This document shows positions 1-7,520 of a stretch of DNA of 18,988 nucleotides, one piece after another. Location of the stretch: assembly GCA_038230275.1 (NCBI GenBank), contig JBBRNO010000132.1, positions 1-18,988 of the forward strand. Direction: 5' to 3'. The translations under genes and the position numbers were made by a program. This DNA comes from JANXXV01 sp038230275. GTDB lineage: Bacteria; Acidobacteriota; Terriglobia; Bryobacterales; Bryobacteraceae. Positions within the stretch are counted from its first letter, which is position 1. Every line of letters begins with the position of its first letter. The notes below the pieces were generated by a model. It was not told where the DNA came from, did not search any database, and saw only the letters and a program-made list of their open reading frames with translations.

Positions 1-324
1 AGCAGGAGGCATCTTTCTGGCGCCCTGCTCGATAGCGGTGCGTTGGTATAGACCGCTTGCCTCAGGCTTTCCGGGCACCAGTGCAGCGTGACCTCCCCGG
101 TCCGCGGTAGCGCCTTCAAACGAATCCAGCCGCAGCGAGGCGATCCGCTTCTTGGCGTCCTGCCCATGGCAGTGAAAACAATTTTCTGAGAGAATCGGCC
201 GGACGTCCCGGCCGTAATCGAGGCGCGGCTTCTCCGCGGCACTCCCGATTCCGGCGGCACCCAGCGCGGATAGGATCAGGCCGACGGAGGCCAGGCGCAG
301 TCGTTTGGACGATATTTCAGACAC
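1..324 (-). CDS. Secreted PSCyt1-type cytochrome protein, N-terminal part only
   Basis: The minus strand reads 108 codons from a GTG at 324 and runs off the window at base 1, so only the N-terminus is seen. Residues 7-30 form a signal peptide (basic KRLRLA, then a hydrophobic stretch, likely cut near GSAA/EK), pointing to export. A c-type heme motif CFHCH lies at residues 49-53, within DYGRDVRPILSENCFHCHG, and the visible part ends in KMPPA. This pattern is characteristic of the Planctomycete cytochrome C (PSCyt1) domain, which usually precedes DUF1549 and DUF1553 domains in large exported proteins of Planctomycetes and Acidobacteria. The rest is outside the window, so the full architecture is inferred. 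GTG 324 is preferred to ATG 342 because GGAGAGGG lies 8 nt before it and nothing similar precedes the ATG. Such genes usually sit beside and co-directional with a DUF1501 gene; here the neighbouring DUF1501 remnant points the other way. Confidence 0.8.
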   Translation of the reverse strand, partial: MSEISSKRLRLASVGLILSALGAAGIGSAAEKPRLDYGRDVRPILSENCFHCHGQDAKKRIASLRLDSFEGATADRGGHAALVPGKPEASGLYQRTAIEQGARKMPPA

Positions 325-332
325 TTGAACTT

Positions 333-340
333 CCCTCTCC
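333..340 (-). promoter_or_regulatory. Ribosome binding site deciding the start of the PSCyt1 gene
   Basis: On the minus strand GGAGAGGG is followed by 8 nt and then GTG at 324. The upstream in-frame ATG at 342 overlaps this site and has no purine-rich sequence before it, so GTG is the better start. Confidence 0.5.
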
Positions 341-495
341 ATGATTCGATCCGCGGTCGCGCATCGGCCACTGTATGCTCTGGTTCAAGCTCGAATATAT
401 CAGGGTTCCGGAGCTTCGTTAGCGACGGCCGATCTATTACGGACGAACGCCTGCCACTTTCATTCGGATGCGATACACGCTGGGACGTGCGGTTA

Positions 496-1006
496 TATAG
501 AGAGTGTCAGCGTCTTCACCCGGCGCCTGGTGGAACGGGGCGTGCGATTCGTGCAACTCTTCGGCGGGGGCAATGCCGGCGACGATTCCTGGGACGCGCA
601 CGGAGACATCGAGAAGAATCACCGCAAGCGCGCCCCTGCAGTGAATCGGCCCATCGCCGGCCTGCTGAAGGACTTGAAGTCGCGCGGGCTGCTGGACAGC
701 ACGCTGGTGGTTTGGCACACCGAATTCGGACGGCTCCCTATTGCGCAATCCATTCGCGGCCGCGATCACAGTCCGAAAGGGTTCTCCATCTGGATGGCAG
801 GCGGCGGCGTGAAGGGCGGCCGGGTTGTGGGCGCTACCGATGAATTCGGTTACAAAGCGGTGGTGGATCCGCATTCAGTAAACGACATGCACGCGACTGT
901 GCTGCACGCGTTGGGTCTGGATCATACCCGTTTGACTTATCCCCTCAACGGCCGCGCGTTTCGGCTGACCGATGTCTCCGGCGAGGTGATCAAGGGCGTG
1001 CTTTAG
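496..1006 (+). pseudogene. 3' remnant of a DUF1501-family gene
   Basis: The open frame from about 518 to the TAG at 1004-1006 encodes the C-terminal third of a DUF1501 protein: RRLVERGVRFVQLF, then WDAHGDIEKN, VVWHTEFGR, GRDHSPKGFSIWMAGGGVKG, FGYKAVVDP, HATVLHALGLDHTRL. Full members are about 450-480 residues and start with a Tat-type signal; here only about 165 recognisable residues remain. Upstream of RRLV the frame stays open back to 341, but that part does not look like the family. In a different frame, 496-516 reads YRECQRL, which resembles the YGRQCLLARRL segment expected just before RRLVERG. This suggests a frameshift near 511-518 in addition to loss of the 5' part. The frameshift is tentative; the truncation is well supported. 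DUF1501 proteins are exported and of poorly defined function. The last 17 bases overlap the convergent RraA-like gene. Probably not functional. Confidence 0.75.
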
Positions 1007-1679
1007 TCTTTGCCGCGAAGCGCATTTGCGGAAGTCCACCGGAGGCAGACTTACTCTTCAGCAGTTCGTCGTAGTGAAGAAGCTGGCCCAGGTCTTTCCC
1101 TTTTTTCACCTCCGCGTAAATCGCGCGTTCCACCTTGAGCAGCGCTTCGGCGCGCTCTAGCGCGGCGTCTACGCGAGCAGCCGGCACCACCACTAGCCCG
1201 TCTTCATCGCTGACGATCCAGTCTCCCGGGCTCACCACGGCTCCTGCGCATTGAACGGGTATTCCGATCTCGCCGGTGTACTCGGCCCCGCCTGCATTGG
1301 GAACAGCGGCGCGAGCGAACACCGGGAGCGGGCTGCGGCGAATCTGTGCCAGGTCTCTAATGGCCCCGTCAATGACAATGCCTTCAAGCCCCTTCAACTG
1401 CGCGCACTCCGTGGTGATTGCCCCCCAGAGCGCGGTGTTGCATTCACCCTGCCCATCGATCACCAGTACATGCCCAGGCGGGCAGTCAGACAGCGCCTTG
1501 CCCACCATCAGGATATCGGCGGTGTGGACACGGAGAGTGAACGCCTGGCCCGCCATGCGGCATTTCGCCGAGTAACACTGCATGTAGTGATCCATGCCGC
1601 CCGACTTGCCAAGCGCGTCAGAAAGCAGGGCGGGCCGCAGGGACAACATGCGCTTGCGGATAGAGCTTCCGTTTTTCAT
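990..1679 (-). CDS. RraA-like family protein (aldolase / RNase E inhibitor-like fold)
   Basis: The product is 229 residues, a usual length for the RraA-like superfamily, which includes 4-hydroxy-4-methyl-2-oxoglutarate aldolases, oxaloacetate decarboxylases and the RNase E regulator RraA. Family hallmarks are GHVLVIDG, ALWG, GLEGIVIDGAIRD (Arg-Asp near residues 108-109) and SDEDGLVVVPA. Aldolase members carry D-X20-R-D; here the residue 21 before the Arg appears to be Ala rather than an acid, so aldolase activity cannot be assumed. Probably cytoplasmic, as no signal is seen. ATG 1679 shares one base with the stop of the upstream dehydrogenase (TGATG), and AGGTGA lies 7 nt before it. GTG 1682 is possible but its spacing would be only 4 nt. 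Coupling suggests one catabolic step pair with the dehydrogenase; the substrate is unknown. The Lys-rich tail overlaps the convergent DUF1501 remnant by 17 bp. Confidence 0.85.
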   Translation of the reverse strand: MKNGSSIRKRMLSLRPALLSDALGKSGGMDHYMQCYSAKCRMAGQAFTLRVHTADILMVGKALSDCPPGHVLVIDGQGECNTALWGAITTECAQLKGLEGIVIDGAIRDLAQIRRSPLPVFARAAVPNAGGAEYTGEIGIPVQCAGAVVSPGDWIVSDEDGLVVVPAARVDAALERAEALLKVERAIYAEVKKGKDLGQLLHYDELLKSKSASGGLPQMRFAAKTKARP

Positions 1680-2761
1680 CACATCATCACCTGAGCGGGA
1701 TTAATAGCTTGGAACTTGCCCTTGTTGGCAGTGATCTCAAAGGCCAACGGCACTTGCTCGATGCCTTGCAGCACATGGGTGATGGCCGGCTTCAGGCGCA
1801 CCCGGCCCGATGCTACCAGCCTTACCGTGTGCTCCAAATGCTGCACGGTGCTGATGTCTGGAAAGATGTACCGCAAGCTGCGCTCGCGCAAGGTATCAAT
1901 ATCGATTTGAAGCGGCGCGCCGAACCAGGACACGCCAACAATTTTCCCGCCGGACCTGACCGAATCCACGGCCTGCATCAGCGTGCTGGTTCCGGCCAGA
2001 CCTTGCTTCGGACTTCCGCCGGCGCATTCAAAGACGATGTCCGCTCCGCCACCCGTCAGCTCCTGGATGGTTTTTACTGGGTCGCAGTTCCTGGCGTTCA
2101 GCGCATAGTCCGCACCAAGTTCCTTCGAAACAGCGCAGGCTTCGTCCCTCACATCGACTGAAATCAACAATCCGGCCCCGCTATTGCGGGCGATCTGCAA
2201 GCATTCCAGGCCCATGCTTCCCTGGCCGAACACGACCACTGAATCGCCGATGCCGATTTGCGCGGTCTCCACCGATGCCACCGAATCGCTCAGCGACTGC
2301 AGGCAGGCGGCCTCACTGTCAGAGATTCTGTCATCCACTTTCACTAGTGCAATTTCCGGTAGGATCGCCCGCTCGCTGAAGCAGCCAGGCAACTGGAAGC
2401 CAATGATGGGGCCTTTCCGGCAAAAGTTGCTGCGTCCCGAAAGGCAGTGCACGCAGGTCTCGCAGGGGAGTTTCGCGCGGGCCGCTACCCGGTCCCCTAC
2501 CTTGAATCGAGTAACGCCCGGGCCAATCTCCAGAATTCGCACGCAGAATTCATGTCCGAATAACTGGACGGGCGCCTCTGTTTCGAGTCTGTGTTTGATC
2601 TTTTCAAAGGCCAGTGTGGGGATTCCGAAGGCCAGTTGCGCTTCGGTTACACTCGGCTGCACGCAGAGCACCTCGACAATCACGTGGCGCGGTTTCAGCA
2701 CCGGTTCGGGGACGTCATCCAGCCGCAGATCGTTAAATCCATAAAACCTCCACGCTTTCAT
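1679..2761 (-). CDS. Zinc-dependent medium-chain (alcohol/polyol-type) dehydrogenase
   Basis: This 360-residue protein has the MDR layout: an N-terminal GroES-like catalytic domain (about 1-150) and a Rossmann domain (about 150-300). The structural zinc ligands are complete: Cys100, Cys103, Cys106 and Cys114. Catalytic-zinc ligands include Cys33 and GHEF at 69-72. The dinucleotide loop is GQGSMG at 179-184. Asp203 at the end of the second Rossmann strand favours NAD over NADP (inference). The loop after Cys33 reads CVQPS rather than the usual C-G/H-S/T-D, and about 30 residues separate it from GHEF, so it is not a textbook alcohol or threonine dehydrogenase. Expected role: oxidation of an alcohol or polyol in the cytoplasm, substrate unknown. 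It is first of a coupled pair with the RraA-like gene (TGATG junction). CGAGG lies 7 nt before its ATG. Confidence 0.88.
   Translation of the reverse strand: MKAWRFYGFNDLRLDDVPEPVLKPRHVIVEVLCVQPSVTEAQLAFGIPTLAFEKIKHRLETEAPVQLFGHEFCVRILEIGPGVTRFKVGDRVAARAKLPCETCVHCLSGRSNFCRKGPIIGFQLPGCFSERAILPEIALVKVDDRISDSEAACLQSLSDSVASVETAQIGIGDSVVVFGQGSMGLECLQIARNSGAGLLISVDVRDEACAVSKELGADYALNARNCDPVKTIQELTGGGADIVFECAGGSPKQGLAGTSTLMQAVDSVRSGGKIVGVSWFGAPLQIDIDTLRERSLRYIFPDISTVQHLEHTVRLVASGRVRLKPAITHVLQGIEQVPLAFEITANKGKFQAINPAQVMM
1687..1692 (-). promoter_or_regulatory. Ribosome binding site for the RraA-like gene
   Basis: AGGTGA on the minus strand, inside the last codons of the dehydrogenase, 7 nt before ATG 1679. 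It supports translational coupling and the choice of ATG 1679 over GTG 1682. Confidence 0.4.
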
Positions 2762-2873
2762 CGGAGGCCTCGTTTGCCTGCTATTCGGTTAGGTAGCATC
2801 ATGAAGTTATTTTGAAGTGAACTTGTCCAGCAGTGAACTACTATACACCGGCTGCCGATTAGGGGAAATTGGC
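2762..2873 (-). other. Intergenic region upstream of the dehydrogenase / RraA-like pair
   Basis: These 112 bp lie between the end of the broken AGE-family gene and the dehydrogenase start, and should hold the promoter of that pair if the upstream gene does not read through. No convincing -35/-10 pair was found. A small inverted repeat AAGTGAACTT (4-nt arms, 2-nt centre) lies around 2814-2823 and could be an operator half-site, but it is too short to call. Confidence 0.35.
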
Positions 2874-4907
2874 CTATACAGCATTCGCGGTAAGGCCATC
2901 CGCTGTCAGCAGAATGGTGACGCGGCCCAGCCCGGCGAGGGACCGGGGCAAGGGTCCGATGTTCACCTAGTCGAGGCCCGCGATACCCTGCGGACCGGCG
3001 TACAGCACAGGCACGTCGTGTCCTCGCAGCGTCGCAGTCACGGTGGAGGCGCCTCGGATTCCGCTTCCGTAAATGGCCAGGAACAGCTGATCGGTCGCCG
3101 CGCCGAATGAGATTCCAGAAGCAATCGGTTCAACCGAGTGCGCGCCGCCGCTGCGCACTCGGATAATATTCGCGGCTACCGTCGCGGTTCCCGCGTCGGA
3201 TTGAAAGACAGCGGGAGAAACCGGAGCGATCGTTGTTTTGGCACTGACCGGCGTACCTGATTGAGTCGTGACGGTGATGGTGGCGGGACCGGAAGCAAGC
3301 TGCGCCGGCAGTACGAAATTGACTTGCGTCGCGGTAGAGCCGATCACGATCGCCGGCCTGGGAACGCCGGCCTGATCAGTGACTGAGACGGAAGCGTTTG
3401 CAAAATTGTTGCCGAAGACTGTGCCTGCGGAAGACGAAGCGAGGGGTGTGGGCAGAAAACTTGCGGCTGAGACTGCGCAAAGCGGCGGGTCGTAATTCGC
3501 GCTTCCGATAAACGTTACTTTCCGCAGATTGGCTCCGGCGGTTTCGATGTGATCCACCTCTGCCCGCAGGTAGAACGGCGAAACTGAGTTGACCGGAACC
3601 TCCTGCGTGAACACAAAATACAGTGGGAAGGCTGCCTGCCGGATCTGTTGCGCCGTAATGTAGGCGACCAGCGCGTGCTCAAACGCGTGATAGGCGTTCT
3701 TCCATTGCCATGCTTTGGGAAAGTCCTTCTGCGGCGCATTTGTACCGAAAGTAACTCCGTTCCATACATCGCCGTGCTGATGGTCGACGAAGTAAGTAAA
3801 CCAATACGCAGCCGACCTGGGAAGGTTAGCCCCGTCAGCAGGATTGTCGAGCGACAGTGTGCCGGCGAGTTGGTCCAATTCACAATAGACCCACCAATTC
3901 TTGTTTCAGTCGAGCGTGCGCCCGTCGCTATCAATCCAGGTGCGCGCCAGGTGACGCCGGGCGTTCGCTTCACTCCACGCAACCAGGTTGGCGTCGCCGT
4001 TGATTTGTCCGGCAAAACGCGACATCCAAAACGCCTTGCTTGTATGTCCCACATCGACACCGGTCTTCTGCTGGTCGGTGTCAAACGGCGCGTTGGCTGA
4101 GGTGAAATACAGGTTGGCAACCGGAGAATAGAAGATGGAAATCATGGACTTCACCAGCATCCGCATTTCATTTTTCATCTCAGTTCGATACGGTTCCGGA
4201 ACGATGGGCGCCAGCAAAACCAGATACGTATTCATCTGGTCGAGACACGCCGTGAGTTGCAATTGATCGAAGGCGGTTGCGCCTTGCGATTTAAGCAGCC
4301 ACTGCATAGACCCAAGCGACGGGTTCCAATAACTGGCGTAAACGTAGCGCTGCATCGCGATGATGTCCGGCAGAACGGTGGCGTCGCGTGTCAGGTAATA
4401 GGGGAAGGCCATGCCAAGAAGTCCATAGTCAAGCTGTTGGGGATCGCGGAAAGCTGCATCTGGAGACCACTGTTTGCTATTGAGGTCCATCTGCAGGTAC
4501 ATGCCGCCGTTGGTGCGATCCATGAACTGGGCGCGAATTACGTCCACGCCGGCTTTCATCCAGTTCAGGTAGCGAACATCACCGGTCATATGGAAGGCAA
4601 CCCCGTAGCCGTAAGTCTGGCGCGACATGGGCACCAGATACCAGTTGGGCGAAAGCAAATAGAAATTTCCGGCGATGGGCGCGCATGGTTTTTGAAAATT
4701 CAGTGCCGAGCCGTCATCACAGCGAGTTGAAGGGAATGCACCGAGCGGATTCCCGAGTGCATCCGGCGTCGAATAGAAGGGTAGCAGTTGGTCTCTTAGG
4801 TGGGAGACCCAGGCGTCGCCGGTTGGCAACTGCGAAAGGTAGGAAGGGCCTTGAGCCGGAAGTAAGCCGGTGATCAGGAGAAGCCAACCGGCAAATCTCA
4901 GCTTCAT
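2874..4907 (-). pseudogene. Secreted AGE-family epimerase-like protein with TIGR03437 C-terminal domain, split by in-frame stops
   Basis: One continuous minus-strand frame runs from ATG 4907 to TAG 2874-2876, interrupted by TGA at 3906-3908 (codon 334) and TAG at 2967-2969 (codon 647). No frameshift is needed. Residues 1-19 are a signal peptide (MKLRFAGWLLLITGLLPAQG). About 60-460 resembles the N-acylglucosamine 2-epimerase (AGE) alpha-helical barrel: MTGDVRYLNWMKAG, TNGGMYLQMD, VDVGHTSKAFWM, AYHAFEHALVAYITAQQ. The barrel reads straight through the TGA (GRTLD, stop, NKNWWVYCELDQLAG). About 478-677 is a TIGR03437-type domain: VSAASFLPTP, GTVFGNNFA, YGSGIRG, PVLYAGPQGIAGLD, stop, VNIGPLPRSLAG, LTADGLTANAV. 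The family normally has Gln at the TAG position (AGLDQVN). The third stop falls near the expected end. If TGA is respected, the 333-residue product loses part of the barrel and all of the C-terminal domain. Most likely a young pseudogene. Confidence 0.85.
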
Positions 4908-4979
4908 GCAGTGTTATTATCGCAGGCTGAGCGGGTGCGAAACGCTCGCGCGACACTTTCTCTGGCGAGTCGAATTCTG

Positions 4980-5375
4980 ATGAGACGCTTGATTACACAA
5001 TCGGTAGTCCTGGCCGCGACGGCCGAACATCTGTATGCGACCTATCTCGATCCTGTGCTGCATGCGGCTGTAACCGGAATGCCTGTCACGGTGAGCGCTG
5101 AGCCTGGTGCGCCGTTTCGCGCTTTCGAGGGCCAAATCAGCGGAACTATGCTTTCCGTGGTGGCACCCAGGCTGATTGTGCAGTCCTGGCGTTCGGTGAA
5201 TTTTCTGGATAGTGACCCGGATTCCACTCTCATTCTGGCCTTTGTTCCGGAAGGAGATCACGGCCGGATCGAGTTGATCCATATCGACGTGCCGGAACAG
5301 GACTACCAGGGAGTGAGCGAAGGTTGGGAGAAATATTACTGGGCTCCCTGGAAGCAATACCTCGGTCAAAAATGA
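4980..5375 (+). CDS. SRPBCC / AHSA1-like domain protein
   Basis: The product is 131 residues from ATG 4980. The open frame extends upstream to 4911, but those 23 residues do not look like the family and would reach to within 4 bp of the divergent gene. The N-terminus ITQSVVLAATAEHLYATYLD, the central GQISGTMLSVVAPRLIVQSW and the C-terminal helix GWEKYYWAPWKQYL match the START/Bet v1-like fold of the Activator of Hsp90 ATPase homologue 1-like family, usually about 130-150 residues. These are small cytoplasmic proteins with a hydrophobic cavity; their ligands are mostly unknown. No signal or membrane segment is seen. Only 16 nt separate its stop from the exported TPR gene, so the two are probably cotranscribed. 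It is divergent from the AGE-family pseudogene across a 72-bp gap. No strong ribosome binding site precedes ATG 4980, so the start is the least certain point. Confidence 0.82.
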   Translation: MRRLITQSVVLAATAEHLYATYLDPVLHAAVTGMPVTVSAEPGAPFRAFEGQISGTMLSVVAPRLIVQSWRSVNFLDSDPDSTLILAFVPEGDHGRIELIHIDVPEQDYQGVSEGWEKYYWAPWKQYLGQK

Positions 5376-5381
5376 ACTTCC

Positions 5382-5386
5382 GGAGG
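5382..5386 (+). promoter_or_regulatory. Ribosome binding site deciding the start of the TPR gene
   Basis: GGAGG lies 5 nt before GTG 5392, in the short gap after the SRPBCC gene. It favours GTG 5392 over the next in-frame GTG at 5407. Confidence 0.55.
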
Positions 5387-5391
5387 ACTTT

Positions 5392-7491
5392 GTGGCCACA
5401 CTGCGAGTGTGTACGGGCGTAACTCTGTTTCTGATGTCTGCGTGCCTCGGGGAGGCGCAGAACGATCTGAGGAAGGTGAACAAAACGGAAGCGAAGCGGC
5501 TGACAAAGCTGGCGCAAGCGGCGGAGAAGCAGGGGAATCTGCTGGAAGCCAGAAGCCTCTATTTGCAGGCGGAAGGCAAAGCGGCCGACAAGACAGCCGA
5601 GGAAGGTCTCAAGCGCGTTAACGAACTAGTGAATGGAAAAGTCAAGTCTATGTCGGCGACGGCGGGGCAGGCTTATCGTTTGCAAGACTTCGCCAAAACT
5701 ACGGAATTGCTGGAGTCCGCTTTGCAATTGCAGCCCGGCAACCCGACGACGGCTTACAATTTGGCGCTCACGAAATATCGGCGTGGAGACCGATCCCAAG
5801 CGGTGATCCATTTGGATGGATATGCCACATCGCTGCGTAGCGGCGCGTTGCTGGATCAGGCCGATCAGATGCGTTCGGCCATGATGATGGGGCTGGAGCA
5901 GTCTTCGCTTGCTGAGCGAGATCGACCGCAAGTCAATGCAGTGAACAGACAGATTGCCCTGTTGGCGGGCAAGGAAGTGGAGGAAGACGAAGACGCGCAA
6001 GCGCCACCGGCCGTGGGCCCGGGGCTATGCGCGCAACTTAAACAACTGCAGCAGAGCCAGGAAGGCAATCCCGCGTTGGTATTCAACCTGGCTAAATGCG
6101 CCGAGCAGGAAGACCGTTATGACGAGGCCATCGCGCTGTTCAAGCAGTATAACCAGATGGCTCCGCAGGCCGTGGATGGCGACGATGTGCAGTTGAAAAT
6201 AGGCATGCTACAGAGCTTGCAGGAATTGCCGGAGCCGAGCGGCAAGGCCGTCCGCAAGCTGTACGCGCATGCACAGCAGGACGTAGAGGACCGGAGGTAC
6301 GATCACGCGGTCGCCTCCTATCGGGAAATCGATACATTGATGCCGGAGATGGCCGACCCAAAGCGCAAGCTGGCTGAACTTTTGGAAGCACAGGGCAGGA
6401 CCGAAGAAGCCCGGAGCTATTGGCAAAAGGCAATGGCCACCGAGAAGGCCGAAGACAGGAGGCAGCAGGCGCAACTGATGCTGGATAGTCTGGACCAGCG
6501 CAAGCAGGATTGTCTGTCGTCGATCAAGGCCGCGCGGGAACCATTAGCGGACCTGCTGCAGAGAGTTCTGTGGGAGGGCGACCAGGTGGGACGGCCATTC
6601 GCTATACATCAACTGCAGACAGCAAACGAAAATCTGCGCGCCGCAGGCGGATCTTGTCCACTGGCGCCGGAGCTGAACGAATTCAGGGCCTTCGTCTATT
6701 CCCAGATGAATGACTTCCGTGCCGTGAGAAGGGGGAATGATGTCCTCGTCTCGCAAAAATTGCCGGTTAGTTTCTATGGGGTGATCTACGACCGGGCCTT
6801 TGCCGACGCCAAGGATAAAGCGAACCGGCCGCGGCAGTACGTGAAATTCGAAATGGAAAAAGATACACTTCGAATCGCCCGGGTGGCCCTGTACAATCCG
6901 AAAAAACACCGGACCACCTGGCCGGCCAAGGCAGCGGGTGAAGATAAGCTGGGCAACTTCGGTGTACCGGAAGGACTTCGCGGCAAAGACTTCGATGGCG
7001 TCACTGTTTCCGCGGAGGGCATCAAGAAGCTGGAAACCAGAGATGGGTTCATCCTGCTGGAGTTGAACGACCGCAAGATTAAACAACGCCGGCTGGTGAT
7101 TGAACCTCTACACACCGCGCTTAGTCTACCTCCGAAAGGGCCCGGCGTAAGACGCTACGCCAATAACTATACGCGGCAGTTTTCGCGATACATGGGTTTC
7201 GATACGGCGAAGCTTGGCAAGGAATCGATGAGCACGGGCGAGAAGGTGCGGATGGTATACGACTTCGCGATGCTCGCCTCCGACTCATTTTCGTTGATGT
7301 TCGATCCTGCCTCTGCGTTGGAGGTTGCACTGGACGTGCGGCGCATCAGCAAGAATATCGCAAGGATGGCGAAGCAGGCGGATAGGCTGGCCTTGGAACA
7401 GAAACAAACGCTGCAGGGAATGCCATTCAAGACGGTGCCTGCAACCTCGATGGATCTTGCGTTCCGCCTGGAAGCCCGGAAGAAGAACTGA
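5392..7491 (+). CDS. Exported tetratricopeptide-repeat protein of unknown function
   Basis: The product is 699 residues starting at GTG. Residues 1-22 form a signal sequence (VCTGVTLFLMSACLGEAQ). MSAC at 15-18 is a weak lipobox, so it could be a lipoprotein or a type I signal substrate. Helical TPR-like repeats are seen at about 35-65 (RLTKLAQAAEKQGNLLEA), 92-146 (including LQPGNPTTAYNLALTKYRRG), 226-258 (NPALVFNLAKCAEQEDRYDE) and 290-350 (VEDRRYDHAVASYREID, LAELLEAQGRTEEARSYWQK). An acidic linker (KEVEEDEDAQ) separates repeat blocks. From about 450 onward no family is recognised: it is mixed and basic, with KFEMEKDTLRIARVALYNPK and FGVPEGLRGKDFDGV. The last 100 residues are helical and Lys/Arg-rich. 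A periplasmic or outer-membrane scaffold is plausible, but this is inference. It probably shares an operon with the SRPBCC gene and ends 29 bp from the convergent PKS operon. Confidence 0.82.
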   Translation: MATLRVCTGVTLFLMSACLGEAQNDLRKVNKTEAKRLTKLAQAAEKQGNLLEARSLYLQAEGKAADKTAEEGLKRVNELVNGKVKSMSATAGQAYRLQDFAKTTELLESALQLQPGNPTTAYNLALTKYRRGDRSQAVIHLDGYATSLRSGALLDQADQMRSAMMMGLEQSSLAERDRPQVNAVNRQIALLAGKEVEEDEDAQAPPAVGPGLCAQLKQLQQSQEGNPALVFNLAKCAEQEDRYDEAIALFKQYNQMAPQAVDGDDVQLKIGMLQSLQELPEPSGKAVRKLYAHAQQDVEDRRYDHAVASYREIDTLMPEMADPKRKLAELLEAQGRTEEARSYWQKAMATEKAEDRRQQAQLMLDSLDQRKQDCLSSIKAAREPLADLLQRVLWEGDQVGRPFAIHQLQTANENLRAAGGSCPLAPELNEFRAFVYSQMNDFRAVRRGNDVLVSQKLPVSFYGVIYDRAFADAKDKANRPRQYVKFEMEKDTLRIARVALYNPKKHRTTWPAKAAGEDKLGNFGVPEGLRGKDFDGVTVSAEGIKKLETRDGFILLELNDRKIKQRRLVIEPLHTALSLPPKGPGVRRYANNYTRQFSRYMGFDTAKLGKESMSTGEKVRMVYDFAMLASDSFSLMFDPASALEVALDVRRISKNIARMAKQADRLALEQKQTLQGMPFKTVPATSMDLAFRLEARKKN

Positions 7492-7520
7492 TCCAAAACG
7501 ATAGGGGCTAGAGCGGGACC

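Noticed and set aside
325..342. ATG 342 as start of the PSCyt1 gene
   Set aside because: No ribosome binding site precedes it, while GTG 324 has GGAGAGGG at 8 nt and gives a better-shaped signal peptide.
437..874. 145-residue minus-strand frame between the PSCyt1 gene and the RraA-like gene
   Set aside because: It is antisense to the DUF1501 remnant, has no recognisable domain, and shows the Arg/His/Ala-rich composition of a shadow frame.
2814..2823. AAGTGAACTT inverted repeat as an operator before the dehydrogenase
   Set aside because: The 4-nt arms are likely by chance, and no second copy or regulator gene is present.
3906..3908. TGA as a selenocysteine codon
   Set aside because: The expected residue in context is not Cys or Sec (TGG Trp fits better), no SECIS-like hairpin was evident just downstream, and a second in-frame stop of another type follows.
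4915..4920. TATTAT as a -10 box for the SRPBCC-TPR pair
   Set aside because: The sequence 17 bp upstream (CAAATC) does not resemble a -35 box, and the site alone is too short to call.
4911..4979. Upstream extension of the SRPBCC protein from 4911
   Set aside because: The 23 extra residues do not resemble the family N-terminus and would leave 3 bp between divergent start codons.
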